From positions 1,922,001 through 1,986,000 of the forward strand of contig CP017948.1 of the NCBI GenBank assembly GCA_002838185.1: a stretch of DNA of 64,000 nt, written 5' to 3'. The notes beneath the pieces are model-generated. The model was not told the DNA's origin and searched no databases. It saw only the letters and a list, made by a program, of their open reading frames with translations. Made by a program: the position numbers and the translations under genes. Source of the DNA: Tenericutes bacterium MO-XQ. GTDB taxonomy: Bacteria; Bacillota_I; Bacilli_A; Acholeplasmatales; Acholeplasmataceae. Positions 33,154 to 41,846 of the stretch are shown piece by piece; position 1 is the first letter of the stretch; each line of letters opens with the position of its first letter.

Positions 33154-34524
33154 TTAAATATGTATTGGTTTATCTACAGCACCATGTGCAGCTTCCATAA
33201 TGACTTCTGAAAGTGTTGGATGTGGATGAACGGTATTTGCAACTTCATAAGCTGTACCTTCAAGTTCCATCGTTACACCTAATTCAGCGATTAAATCTGA
33301 TGCATTATAAGCTAGAATATGAGCGCCAAGTATTTCTTTATACTTATCGCTTACTAACAACTTAACAAATCCATCTTTTTCATTATCTGCTAATGCTTTA
33401 CCACTTGCAAGCAGTGGGAAAGTAGATGCTTTATAGGTAATCCCTTTTTCTTTTAATTCTTTTTCAGTATATCCAACAGATGCAATTTCAGGTGAACCAT
33501 AAACAGCATTTGGCATGCGGTTATAATTCATTTTCTTATCATGACCTAAAATATTCTCAACTGCAACGATCCCTTCATGAGATGCAACATGCGCTAACAT
33601 GTATTTACCGTTCACATCACCAATGGCATAAACATTAGGCACACTAGTCTTAAGTCTTTCATCAGTAACAATCGCTCCACGTTCCATCTTAAGATTTAAC
33701 GCTTCTAACCCTTGTGAGTTAGCTTTCATACCAACACTGACTAATATACTATCTGCTTTAACTTTTTCTTCTTTGCCATCTAATAGATAAACAACATCCT
33801 TACCCTTAACAGCTTTAACTTCTGCATTTACAAAAATCTCAATACCTTCGCGTTTTAAAATCTTTGTATATTGGGTTCTAATGTCATCATCCATCATTGG
33901 AACGATACCATCAAGTTTTTCAATAATCGTCACTTTTGATCCTAATGAACTAAAGATAGTCGCAAACTCAACACCAATAACGCCGCCACCAATAATGACT
34001 AAGTTCTTAGGTGCTTCTTCAATTTGTAACATTTCTCTTGAAGTTCGAGCAAATCCTTTTTCATATGCATCTTTTAATCCATCAATTGGTGGAACAATTG
34101 GAGATGCACCGGTTGCTAAAATCAGGTTTTTGCATTCTAAAGTTTCACCGTTGACTTCAACTTTATTTTTCGCAACAACTTTACCTAATCCATTAAAGAC
34201 TTCAACACCATTTTTCTTAAGTAAACCTGCAACACCTGTGGTTAATTTTTTAACGACAAGATTTTTTCTCTTTAACATTTGCGTCCAATCAAAACCGATA
34301 TTGCCATCAATGGTAACACCATAATCTTTCGCATGATTTAAAGTTTTATAAACCTTAGCATTTTTTAATAATGTTTTTGTTGGAATACAACCATGATTTA
34401 AACAAATGCCGCCAACAACTTCTTTTTCTACAAGTGCAACCTTTAAGTTATTTTGTGCAGCCTTGATAGCAGCCACATAACCGCCTGGTCCACCGCCTAA
34501 TACAACAATATCATAAGTTTTCAT
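33154..34524 (-). CDS. pdhD: dihydrolipoyl dehydrogenase (E3 of pyruvate dehydrogenase)
   Basis: The 456-residue flavoprotein has FAD motif LGGGPGGYVAA, redox-active Cys41 and Cys46 in GGICLNHGCIPTK, the NAD motif IIGGGVIGVEFA, the second FAD motif AIGDVNGKYMLAH, and the dimer-interface HPHPTLSE with the catalytic His. It reoxidises the lipoyl arm of E2 with NAD+. Unlike some Mollicute E3 proteins it has no fused lipoyl domain. It is the last gene of pdhABCD, 10 bp after E2. Confidence 0.96.
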   Translation of the reverse strand: MKTYDIVVLGGGPGGYVAAIKAAQNNLKVALVEKEVVGGICLNHGCIPTKTLLKNAKVYKTLNHAKDYGVTIDGNIGFDWTQMLKRKNLVVKKLTTGVAGLLKKNGVEVFNGLGKVVAKNKVEVNGETLECKNLILATGASPIVPPIDGLKDAYEKGFARTSREMLQIEEAPKNLVIIGGGVIGVEFATIFSSLGSKVTIIEKLDGIVPMMDDDIRTQYTKILKREGIEIFVNAEVKAVKGKDVVYLLDGKEEKVKADSILVSVGMKANSQGLEALNLKMERGAIVTDERLKTSVPNVYAIGDVNGKYMLAHVASHEGIVAVENILGHDKKMNYNRMPNAVYGSPEIASVGYTEKELKEKGITYKASTFPLLASGKALADNEKDGFVKLLVSDKYKEILGAHILAYNASDLIAELGVTMELEGTAYEVANTVHPHPTLSEVIMEAAHGAVDKPIHI

Positions 34525-34534
34525 AATCTACACC

Positions 34535-35845
34535 TCAACTTAATAATAACATCATTGGGTCAGATAATAAAGACTTAATTTCATTTAAGAATCTGCCAGC
34601 ATCAGCGCCATCAATCACTCTATGATCAACTGCTAATGATAAAGGTAGAACATAGCTGATTTTTATTTCATCATTAACGACAACAGCTTTCTTTTCAATT
34701 TTACCAATACCTAAAATACCGACTTCAGGATGATTGATAATTGGTGTACCATATGCTACATTTGCAGCACCAAAGTTTGTGATACTAAATGTTGAATTTC
34801 TGAGTTGATCAAGTTGAACTTTTCTTTCAACTGTTGCATCTGCAACATCTCTAATTTCTTTTGCAAGTTCTAAAATACTCTTCTTATCAGCATTTTTGAT
34901 ATTTGGCACAATAAGGCCATCTTTTGTATCTACAGCCATACCGATATTATAGAATTTTTTAAGAACCATTTGTTCGTTTTCTTGATCAAAACTTGCATTG
35001 AAGTTAGGGAACTTCTTAAGTGCAAGTATGGTTGCTTTCATAATGAAAGCCATATAAGTTAACTTGATATCTTGAGCTGCTGCTTGTTCTTTGACTTTAG
35101 CACGAAGATCAACAAGTTTATCTACAACAACTTCATCCATTAATACTGTATGTGGAATGATTTGTTTAGATATTGTCATTGATTTAACAATTGCTTTTCT
35201 TAATTTAGAAATCTTAACAAGTTCAACATCACCTTCAGTTGATACTTTAACATTTGGTATAGAGATACCAGATGATCTAGTTTCGCCTTTAGATTCTGCA
35301 GCTTTCTTAATATCTTCTTTTAATACTCTTCCGTTTTCACCAGTACCTTCAATTAACTTAATATCAACACCTAAATCTTTAGCAAGTTGTCTTGCTACAG
35401 GCGTTGCTAATACACGTTTATTTTCAGTACTTGTTTTTTTAGCACCACTATGTTCATTACTTGAAGCCATGATTGCAGAAGATACTTCGATTTCACCAAT
35501 AACACCTTGTGGTTCATCTTCTTCCTCTTCAGCTACAGAAGCTTTTGTAGGTTCTTCCTTTGCTTCTTCTTTAGCTTCTTCTTTCTTTTCTTCTTTAACT
35601 TCACCACCGGTACCATCGTCGATCACAACTAACGTTTCACCAACATTAATTGTATCTCCTTCTTTGACACCTATTTTTGTGATGACGCCATCAACAGGAG
35701 CTGGTAATTCAGCATTAACTTTATCTGTTTCAACAATAACTAAAGTTTCGCCTTCTTTAACCTTATCTCCTTCTTTAAAATTCCATTTTAATATAACACC
35801 TTCATGGATACCTTCACCGATATCCGCGAATTTAAAATCATACAT
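34535..35845 (-). CDS. pdhC: dihydrolipoamide acetyltransferase (E2 of pyruvate dehydrogenase)
   Basis: The 436-residue protein has one lipoyl domain (1-77) with modified Lys42 in VETDKVNAE, an acidic Glu/Lys/Ala-rich linker (about 82-115), a peripheral subunit-binding domain near 142-178 ([23 protein letters not shown]), and the acetyltransferase core from about 205 with the active-site [10 protein letters not shown]. It forms the core of the complex. The gene lies between E1 beta and E3. Confidence 0.96.
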   Translation of the reverse strand: MYDFKFADIGEGIHEGVILKWNFKEGDKVKEGETLVIVETDKVNAELPAPVDGVITKIGVKEGDTINVGETLVVIDDGTGGEVKEEKKEEAKEEAKEEPTKASVAEEEEDEPQGVIGEIEVSSAIMASSNEHSGAKKTSTENKRVLATPVARQLAKDLGVDIKLIEGTGENGRVLKEDIKKAAESKGETRSSGISIPNVKVSTEGDVELVKISKLRKAIVKSMTISKQIIPHTVLMDEVVVDKLVDLRAKVKEQAAAQDIKLTYMAFIMKATILALKKFPNFNASFDQENEQMVLKKFYNIGMAVDTKDGLIVPNIKNADKKSILELAKEIRDVADATVERKVQLDQLRNSTFSITNFGAANVAYGTPIINHPEVGILGIGKIEKKAVVVNDEIKISYVLPLSLAVDHRVIDGADAGRFLNEIKSLLSDPMMLLLS

Positions 35846-35857
35846 GAGTAGACCTCC

Positions 35858-36835
35858 TTAAAATTTAGCTACTTTTTTGATCTCAGCAGCGATTCTTTCT
35901 GGTTGTACGAAATGGAACATTTCGCCTTTTGCAAGCGGAACTGTAATATCAAAACCAGTAACTCTTGTTGGTGCAGCTTCTAAATATAAGAATGCTTTTT
36001 CATTAACTAATGACATTAATTCAGCACCAGGTCCATAAGTTTTAACCGCTTCTTGAACCACCAAGAAACGACCTGTCTTTTTAACAGATTCAATAATAGT
36101 TTCTTCATCAATAGGATTGATTGTTCTTAAGTCAATGAGTTCAACACTAATATTCTCGCCTTCTAAAAGCTTAAGTGCTTTTTCAGCTTCTCTCATCATT
36201 GCACCCCATGCAACAACAGTAATATCAGTACCTTCTTGAACAACTTTAGCTTTTCCAATAGGTATTCTATACATTTCTTCAGGTACATCTTGCTTACCTG
36301 AACGATAGATTCTTTTTGGTTCCATATAAATCACTGGATCTGGATCTTCGATTGCAGAAATCATTAAACCTTTCGCATCATATGGTGTTGAAGGCAGAAC
36401 AACCTTTAATCCTGGAATATGACCTAATAATGTTTCTAAAGATTCACTATGGTGTTCTAATGCTCTAATACCGCCACCAACTGGGAATCTTACAACAATA
36501 GGTAATCCATATTTACCACGACTTCTATTTCTATATCTAGCCATATGAGTAACAATTTCTGTATATCCTGGGAAAACAAATCCATCAAATTGGATTTCTG
36601 CGACTGGACGAAGACCATTAATCGCCATGCCAATGGCATTACCTGTAATTGCAGCTTCTGCAATTGGTGTATCAAATACACGATCTTCTCCATATTTCTT
36701 TTGGAGACCTGCGGTTACTCTAAACACACCACCTTCATAGCCAGCATCTTCACCGAAAACGACAACTTTATCATCATCAGCCATTTTTTGATCTAAAGCT
36801 TGATTGATTGCTGTTAATAAATTTACGACTGCCAT
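35858..36835 (-). CDS. pdhB: pyruvate dehydrogenase E1 component beta subunit
   Basis: The 325-residue subunit has GEDAGYEGGVFRVTAGL near the N terminus, DTPIAEAAITGNAIG and the conserved HHSESLE segment, followed by the transketolase C-terminal domain (DLRTINPIDEETI). With the alpha subunit it decarboxylates pyruvate and acetylates the lipoyl arm. It lies 2 bp after pdhA. Confidence 0.95.
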   Translation of the reverse strand: MAVVNLLTAINQALDQKMADDDKVVVFGEDAGYEGGVFRVTAGLQKKYGEDRVFDTPIAEAAITGNAIGMAINGLRPVAEIQFDGFVFPGYTEIVTHMARYRNRSRGKYGLPIVVRFPVGGGIRALEHHSESLETLLGHIPGLKVVLPSTPYDAKGLMISAIEDPDPVIYMEPKRIYRSGKQDVPEEMYRIPIGKAKVVQEGTDITVVAWGAMMREAEKALKLLEGENISVELIDLRTINPIDEETIIESVKKTGRFLVVQEAVKTYGPGAELMSLVNEKAFLYLEAAPTRVTGFDITVPLAKGEMFHFVQPERIAAEIKKVAKF

Positions 36836-36836
36836 C

Positions 36837-37922
36837 TTATTTGCCTCCTTCTTCTAAAAACTTCTTATGAGTTTCATATTGTTCTTTTAATTGTGGTGTC
36901 ATTTCTTCATATGTATATTGGAAGATATCAAGAAGTTCTGCTGAACCTGATTGTTCAACTTTCTTGAATGTGTCACCAACAAATTTACTATTTTCTTCTT
37001 CTAATTTTTGATCTTCTTCTTCGCTCCAATATCCTTTTTCAATTAAATATTTCTTGAATCTTTCAATTGGATCACGTTTTGCCCATAACTCAACTTCTTT
37101 ATCATCACGATATAATGTAGGGTCATCAGAAGTTGTATGAGGTCCCATACGATATGTCACAGCTTCAATTAAAACTGGACCTTTACCGCTTCTTGCGTGT
37201 TCGATTGCTTCATGCATTGCAACATACATTGCTAATACGTCATTACCATCAACTTGCATACCTGGAATACCAAATGCAACAGCTTTTTGAGCTAAAGTTT
37301 CAGCTTTAGTCGCTTTTTTTCTAGGGGTAGAAATCGCGTATTGGTTATTTTGAATCATTGTAACTAGTGGTAAGTCATATGCAGCAGCAAAGTTCATACC
37401 TTCATAAAATTCACCGTGTGATGTACCACCATCACCGATTGCTGTAACTGCAACTTCATTCTTCTTTAAAATTTTTGAAGCATAAGCAATCCCTGAAGCA
37501 TGGTTAACTTGTGAACCAATGATAATATTGATTGGTGTCACTTTAACGCCTTCATTGTAATGACTGCCCCATTCATTACCATACCAATAAAGATACACTT
37601 GTTCAAGTGTAACTCCTTTGTATAATAATACGTTTAAATCTCTAAATCCTGGAACATACCAGTCTTGTTCGTCCATTGCTGCAGCAGCACCTATTTGAGC
37701 ACCTTCTTGTCCTCTATTTGGCGCATATGTAAGCATTCTTCCTTGTCTTTGATATTGCATCGCTTTAACGTCTGCAACTCTTCCAAGAGCCATTGTTTTA
37801 TACATCTTTAATAGTGTTTTTTTATCTAGCTTAGGCTCTAAGTCTTTGTTAACAATTTTACCTTTTTCATCTAAGATTGATAATTGTTTTTTCTTAAGCG
37901 GATCATAGTCTTTAAAAAGCAT
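36837..37922 (-). CDS. pdhA: pyruvate dehydrogenase E1 component alpha subunit
   Basis: The ATG at 37922 has GGAGGG seven bases upstream; an ATG at 37940 lies before it. The 361-residue subunit contains the thiamine diphosphate motif GDGGTSHGEF...NNQYAIS near residues 165-201, the phospho-loop-like YRMGPHTTSDDPT, and PNRGQEGAQIG. It is the first gene of pdhABCD, which turns pyruvate into acetyl-CoA and NADH. Confidence 0.95.
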   Translation of the reverse strand: MLFKDYDPLKKKQLSILDEKGKIVNKDLEPKLDKKTLLKMYKTMALGRVADVKAMQYQRQGRMLTYAPNRGQEGAQIGAAAAMDEQDWYVPGFRDLNVLLYKGVTLEQVYLYWYGNEWGSHYNEGVKVTPINIIIGSQVNHASGIAYASKILKKNEVAVTAIGDGGTSHGEFYEGMNFAAAYDLPLVTMIQNNQYAISTPRKKATKAETLAQKAVAFGIPGMQVDGNDVLAMYVAMHEAIEHARSGKGPVLIEAVTYRMGPHTTSDDPTLYRDDKEVELWAKRDPIERFKKYLIEKGYWSEEEDQKLEEENSKFVGDTFKKVEQSGSAELLDIFQYTYEEMTPQLKEQYETHKKFLEEGGK

Positions 37923-38074
37923 ATCTTCGCCCTCCTTCATTTACACTTGTATTATACTTGAGCAGAGTTTTTAATACAAAAGTTTTGCTTAAGGAGGAAG
38001 GCTTAATTATAGAATATATATTTTTCATCTTTACAAAGCCATTCTTCTTATTTATACGTTTTATATTTCAAAAT

Positions 38075-38104
38075 AAAAAAATGGAAGATACTTTGTATCT
38101 TCCA
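38075..38104 (-). terminator. terminator of the speA-speB operon
   Basis: On the minus strand GGAAGATAC pairs with GTATCTTCC around AAA and is followed by seven T, 7 bp past the agmatinase stop. Confidence 0.85.
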
Positions 38105-38110
38105 AATTGT

Positions 38111-39004
38111 TTATTTTCTTTTTTCTAATCCTTTTTGTAAAATGAGAACCATTTCTCTAAGTGTTTTAGCTGCTACTGCAGTTGATGCACCACTTGGATC
38201 AAGCATTGGTGAAAGTTCTACAAAATCAGCTGCAACCAAATGGTTTAATTTTTCGAATTGGTCAAATGCCCAAAGCAAGTCTTTGTATTGCATACCACCT
38301 GGTTCAGGAGTTCCTGTACCTGGGAAGACTGCTGGATCTAAGACATCTAAATCAATGGTGATATAGACTGGAACATCTTTTAATTGTTCACAGATTTCAT
38401 CTAATCCTTCAAAATCAAATTTTCTTTGATGGATATGCCCATTTTCTTTTTTAGCCCAATCAAATTCTGGTTTTTCACCACTTCTAATGCCAAATTGGAA
38501 AATCTTACCATCTCCAACAAACTTATGAACATGTCTCATAAATGTTGCGTGTGATAACTCTCTTCCAAAAAAGCTTTCTCTTAAATCAGTGTGTGCATCT
38601 AAGTGAATGATATGAAGATTTGGGTATTTCTCAAAAGTTGCTTTAATGACTGGATAACTTACTAAATGTTCACCACCAACCATCATTGGTATTTTGTTAT
38701 CATCTAATATGTCTTTAGTTGTTTGATAAACAACATCAAGCGCATCTTCTACAGCACCAATTGGTAAATCAAGATCACCAATATCTGCAGTTTTAAACTC
38801 ATTTAAATCTCTTTCTCTATAAGGTGAATACCATTCAACCCCAAAAGAATCTACTCGAATTGCATTACCTGCAAAACGCGTTCCAGGTCTAAATGATGTA
38901 GTTGCGTCCATAGGCACACTAAATATTACAACATCAGCCTCTTCATATGTAGATTTACAACTTTGGAATGATAAATCCACTTTTTCATATTTATTCATCG
39001 TCAT
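38111..39004 (-). CDS. speB: agmatinase (ureohydrolase family)
   Basis: The 297-residue enzyme has the arginase-fold Mn2+ ligands: GGEHLVSY (His), HLDAHTDLRE (Asp, His, Asp) and TIDLDVLDPAVFPGTGTPEPGG (two Asp). It hydrolyses agmatine to putrescine and urea. The start overlaps the end of the arginine decarboxylase-like gene by 14 bp, with GGAG just upstream; an ATG two codons later is also possible. The pairing makes a complete arginine-to-putrescine route. Confidence 0.92.
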   Translation of the reverse strand: MTMNKYEKVDLSFQSCKSTYEEADVVIFSVPMDATTSFRPGTRFAGNAIRVDSFGVEWYSPYRERDLNEFKTADIGDLDLPIGAVEDALDVVYQTTKDILDDNKIPMMVGGEHLVSYPVIKATFEKYPNLHIIHLDAHTDLRESFFGRELSHATFMRHVHKFVGDGKIFQFGIRSGEKPEFDWAKKENGHIHQRKFDFEGLDEICEQLKDVPVYITIDLDVLDPAVFPGTGTPEPGGMQYKDLLWAFDQFEKLNHLVAADFVELSPMLDPSGASTAVAAKTLREMVLILQKGLEKRK

Positions 39005-40478
39005 CTTCGCTCCATTTCATCCAATATTCTTTATCAATGACTTTTATATATCCGCTTTCTGTATCACTTAAGATGACTGATCCACTTCTTTGATAGAAGT
39101 CTAAGTCATCTAAAATGTCTTGACTAATTACTTCACCAGGAATTACGATTGGAATACCTGGTGGGTAAATCATAATTGATTCAGCCGCAATCTCATCGAC
39201 TGTTTGATAAATTGGTAAATACTTCTTAGGCGCGTGATACGCTTCTCTTGGTCTTGTATATGCTTCTGGATAACTATATTTAATCTTAGGCATAATTGGT
39301 TCAAGTTCCATTGGAAGATATGTTTCACTTAAAGCCTTTAGTGCTTCTACTAACTTATCTAAATCTTTTTGAGTTGTACCAATAGAGAGTACCGCTAAAA
39401 TCAAATGTGTTTCAGCTAACTCAAGTTGTATATGATATGTATCAAATAATTCTTTATAGACATCAAATCCTGTAAGTCCTAAATCAGAAACTTTAACAAT
39501 AATCTTTGTTTCATCATAATCAAAAGCATTTCTTGATTTGAAATATGCTTTTCCCAATGCTTTAAGCCCAGGGATTTGATTGATTTTCTCTCTTGTTTTA
39601 CTAGCCATGTCAATGAGCTTAGGTATTTTGACAGGACCTTCAAAAACCATGTTTTTTCTTGCAACATCTAAACTTGCTAATAATAAACCTGATGGAGATG
39701 TTGATTGAATCATATTAATAGTTGATCTTAATCTAACATGATCCACTCTTGGACCTTGTGCAATTAAAATCGAACTTTGTGTTAGAGATCCCACTGTTTT
39801 ATGAAGTGAACATGAAGCTAAGTCAGCTCCTGCTTCCATAGAACCTATCGGTAGTTGTTCTGAAAATGGGAAGTGTGAACCATGTGCTTCATCAACTAAA
39901 ACTTTCATATCATATTCATGTGCAAGATTCACAATTTTTTCAAGATCACTTGTCACACCAAAATAAGTTGGGTTAATGACTAGAACACCCATCGCATCTG
40001 GATTTTCTTCGATCGCTTTTTTAACTTCTTCATAATCCATATGATTTGCGATGCCTAATTCTTGATCGATATATGGTTTAACAAAAATAGGTACGGCACC
40101 ACTTAAGATGAGTGCATTAATCGCAGATTTATGCACATTTCTTGGAAGAATGATTTTTTCTTTAGCACGGCACGTTGACATAATCATCGCCAAAATACCC
40201 ATGGTTGTTCCACCGGTTAAGAAATAAGATTTTTCCGCACCAAAAGCATCAGCCATCAGTTCAGAAGCTTCTAAAATAACGCCACTTGGGCGATTTAAAT
40301 TATCTAAACCTCTAGGTGCATTCGCATCTAGTTTAAATACATTTTTACCAACAAAATCCATCATATCATTATCAACTTGTCCAAGTTTATGTCCTGGAAC
40401 ATCATGACTAATGGTATCACTTAAAGCATATGCCTTAAGTTTCGTGAAAAACGGTGTTATGTTGTGATCTTTTTTCAT
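38991..40478 (-). CDS. speA: Orn/Lys/Arg decarboxylase (probable arginine decarboxylase)
   Basis: The 495-residue protein belongs to the fold I, PLP-dependent major group of decarboxylases of the YaaO/SpeA type. It contains DNLNRPSGVI, ESLFLTGG-like text (KSYFLTGGTTMGILA), VLVDEAHGSHFPF with the cofactor Asp, and the PLP Lys in CSLHKTVGSLTQSS. A C-terminal domain with YPPGIPIVIPGE completes it. The coupled agmatinase gene supports arginine as substrate, although lysine or ornithine cannot be excluded from sequence alone. Confidence 0.9.
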   Translation of the reverse strand: MKKDHNITPFFTKLKAYALSDTISHDVPGHKLGQVDNDMMDFVGKNVFKLDANAPRGLDNLNRPSGVILEASELMADAFGAEKSYFLTGGTTMGILAMIMSTCRAKEKIILPRNVHKSAINALILSGAVPIFVKPYIDQELGIANHMDYEEVKKAIEENPDAMGVLVINPTYFGVTSDLEKIVNLAHEYDMKVLVDEAHGSHFPFSEQLPIGSMEAGADLASCSLHKTVGSLTQSSILIAQGPRVDHVRLRSTINMIQSTSPSGLLLASLDVARKNMVFEGPVKIPKLIDMASKTREKINQIPGLKALGKAYFKSRNAFDYDETKIIVKVSDLGLTGFDVYKELFDTYHIQLELAETHLILAVLSIGTTQKDLDKLVEALKALSETYLPMELEPIMPKIKYSYPEAYTRPREAYHAPKKYLPIYQTVDEIAAESIMIYPPGIPIVIPGEVISQDILDDLDFYQRSGSVILSDTESGYIKVIDKEYWMKWSEDDDE

Positions 40479-40567
40479 CTATGAACCACCTTTCAAAACA
40501 TATTTATTTTAACACTTTTTACGTGTTTTTCAATATCAAACGCTAATAATGTGAAAAATCATCTATC

Positions 40568-40596
40568 TTTAACACTATCATATAATATGTTATAAT
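40568..40596 (+). promoter_or_regulatory. mscS promoter
   Basis: TTTAAC (40568-40573), 17 bp, TATAAT (40591-40596) with TG one base before the -10, so it is also an extended -10 element. AAAGGAG lies a few bases downstream. Confidence 0.6.
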
Positions 40597-40622
40597 ATTT
40601 ATAAATGAAAGGAGTAAACAAA

Positions 40623-41669
40623 ATGAACTTAAACATATTTTTAACAACTACTCAAACCAATATATTATATACTTCTGGAATCGTCTTATTTGTGGCTCTA
40701 ATACTGGTTTTAGAACATTTTTTATTGAAAAAAGATGAACGCATTAAAGGCTGGATTTTATTCATCATTTATTTAGTAACCTTCCTTGTTATTCTAGGAT
40801 CCATACTTCTATTATTTCACCTATGGGGATTTGACATCGTAGATTATGCAAATTCAACATTATCCAACATAACAAATCTATTAACTGAAAGTATTGGAAG
40901 AATTGTTTCTAGTTTGATTATTTTGTTTGTTACATTTTTTATTCTTAAATTTAGTAAAAAAGGATTTAAAAGAATCGGGCAAAAAGAAGGTCCAAATCAA
41001 AAACGTAAAAAAACTGTTGGGAAATTATTATCAAGTGTAACTAGATATTCACTAGGCATTATTTCCATCATCATTATTTTATCTATTTGGGGTGTCAATG
41101 TTGGCCCAGCACTTGCAGGTCTTGGAATCGCTGGTTTAGTCATTGGTCTTGGTGCTCAAAAATTCATCAATGACTTAATTTCTGGTTTCTTCATCATCTT
41201 TGAACAACATTACGACATTGATGATGTCATTGAAGTTCAAGGTTTTAAAGGTGTTGTTACAGACATCGGTCTTAAAACAACTAGAATTAGAAATTGGAAG
41301 GGTGATGTCAAAATCATGGCAAATGGTGACATGACAAACCTTACTAACTTTTCTAGAAACTTCTCAGTTGCAGTTGTTGACTTTGGTATTGCTTATGAAG
41401 AAGACATTCAAAAAACATTTGATTTATTACAAGAATATCTACCTAAGTTTAGACCTACTCAAGCAGATATCATAGAAGATCCAATTAATCTAGGTGTTGT
41501 TTCTCTTGGCGCATCTAGTGTTGATATTAGAGTTATGGTTAAAACACTTAATGAGAAACATTATGGTATCGAAAGAGCTTTAAGAAAATTTATCAAAGAT
41601 ATGCTTGATGAACACGATGTGGAAATTCCATTCCCACAAGTTGTTGTTTCACATAAGGAAACTAAATAA
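40623..41669 (+). CDS. mscS: MscS family mechanosensitive channel
   Basis: The ATG at 40623 follows AAAGGAG and gives 348 residues. Three or four membrane segments precede the pore helix (GPALAGLGIAGLVIGLGAQKFINDLISGFFII, near residue 165), followed by the MscS beta domain (FEQHYDIDDVIEVQGFKGVVTDIGLKTTRI) and an alpha/beta C-terminal domain. It relieves turgor on osmotic downshock. It is monocistronic and convergent with the feo operon. Confidence 0.92.
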   Translation: MNLNIFLTTTQTNILYTSGIVLFVALILVLEHFLLKKDERIKGWILFIIYLVTFLVILGSILLLFHLWGFDIVDYANSTLSNITNLLTESIGRIVSSLIILFVTFFILKFSKKGFKRIGQKEGPNQKRKKTVGKLLSSVTRYSLGIISIIIILSIWGVNVGPALAGLGIAGLVIGLGAQKFINDLISGFFIIFEQHYDIDDVIEVQGFKGVVTDIGLKTTRIRNWKGDVKIMANGDMTNLTNFSRNFSVAVVDFGIAYEEDIQKTFDLLQEYLPKFRPTQADIIEDPINLGVVSLGASSVDIRVMVKTLNEKHYGIERALRKFIKDMLDEHDVEIPFPQVVVSHKETK

Positions 41670-41674
41670 TTAAA

Positions 41675-41704
41675 AAAAAGAATGTTCGTTTGAACATTCT
41701 TTTT
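41675..41704. terminator. bidirectional terminator, mscS and feo operon
   Basis: AAAAAGAATGTTC pairs with GAACATTCTTTTT around a 4-nt loop. It ends mscS on the plus strand and the feo operon on the minus strand. Confidence 0.85.
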
Positions 41705-41705
41705 T

Positions 41706-41846
41706 CTATTTAATTGAACATTTCTTTGCATATGCACAACGATCACAGTAAGATTCATTTCTATGCTTAAACATATGATATATAACTCTTCCAGCCAAAA
41801 ATCCTACAACAAGTAAAATGATGAAATCAGTTAAAGTAAACGTCAT
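41706..41846 (-). CDS. FeoB-associated Cys-rich membrane protein (46 aa)
   Basis: The start overlaps the TGA stop of feoB (ATGA). The 46-residue product has one membrane segment (residues 7-23), a basic patch and a Cys-rich tail CDRCAYAKKC. This is the pattern of the small FeoB-associated proteins often found at the end of Firmicute feo operons, thought to assist Fe2+ uptake in place of FeoC. It ends just before the terminator at 41675. Confidence 0.82.
   Translation of the reverse strand: MTFTLTDFIILLVVGFLAGRVIYHMFKHRNESYCDRCAYAKKCSIK

Noticed and set aside
35091-35861. Long open frame antisense to the E2 gene
   Set aside because: Its composition (Ser/Thr/Pro runs) mirrors the Glu/Lys/Ala-rich linker and lipoyl domain of E2, and it has no ribosome site or motif. 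It is a shadow of pdhC.
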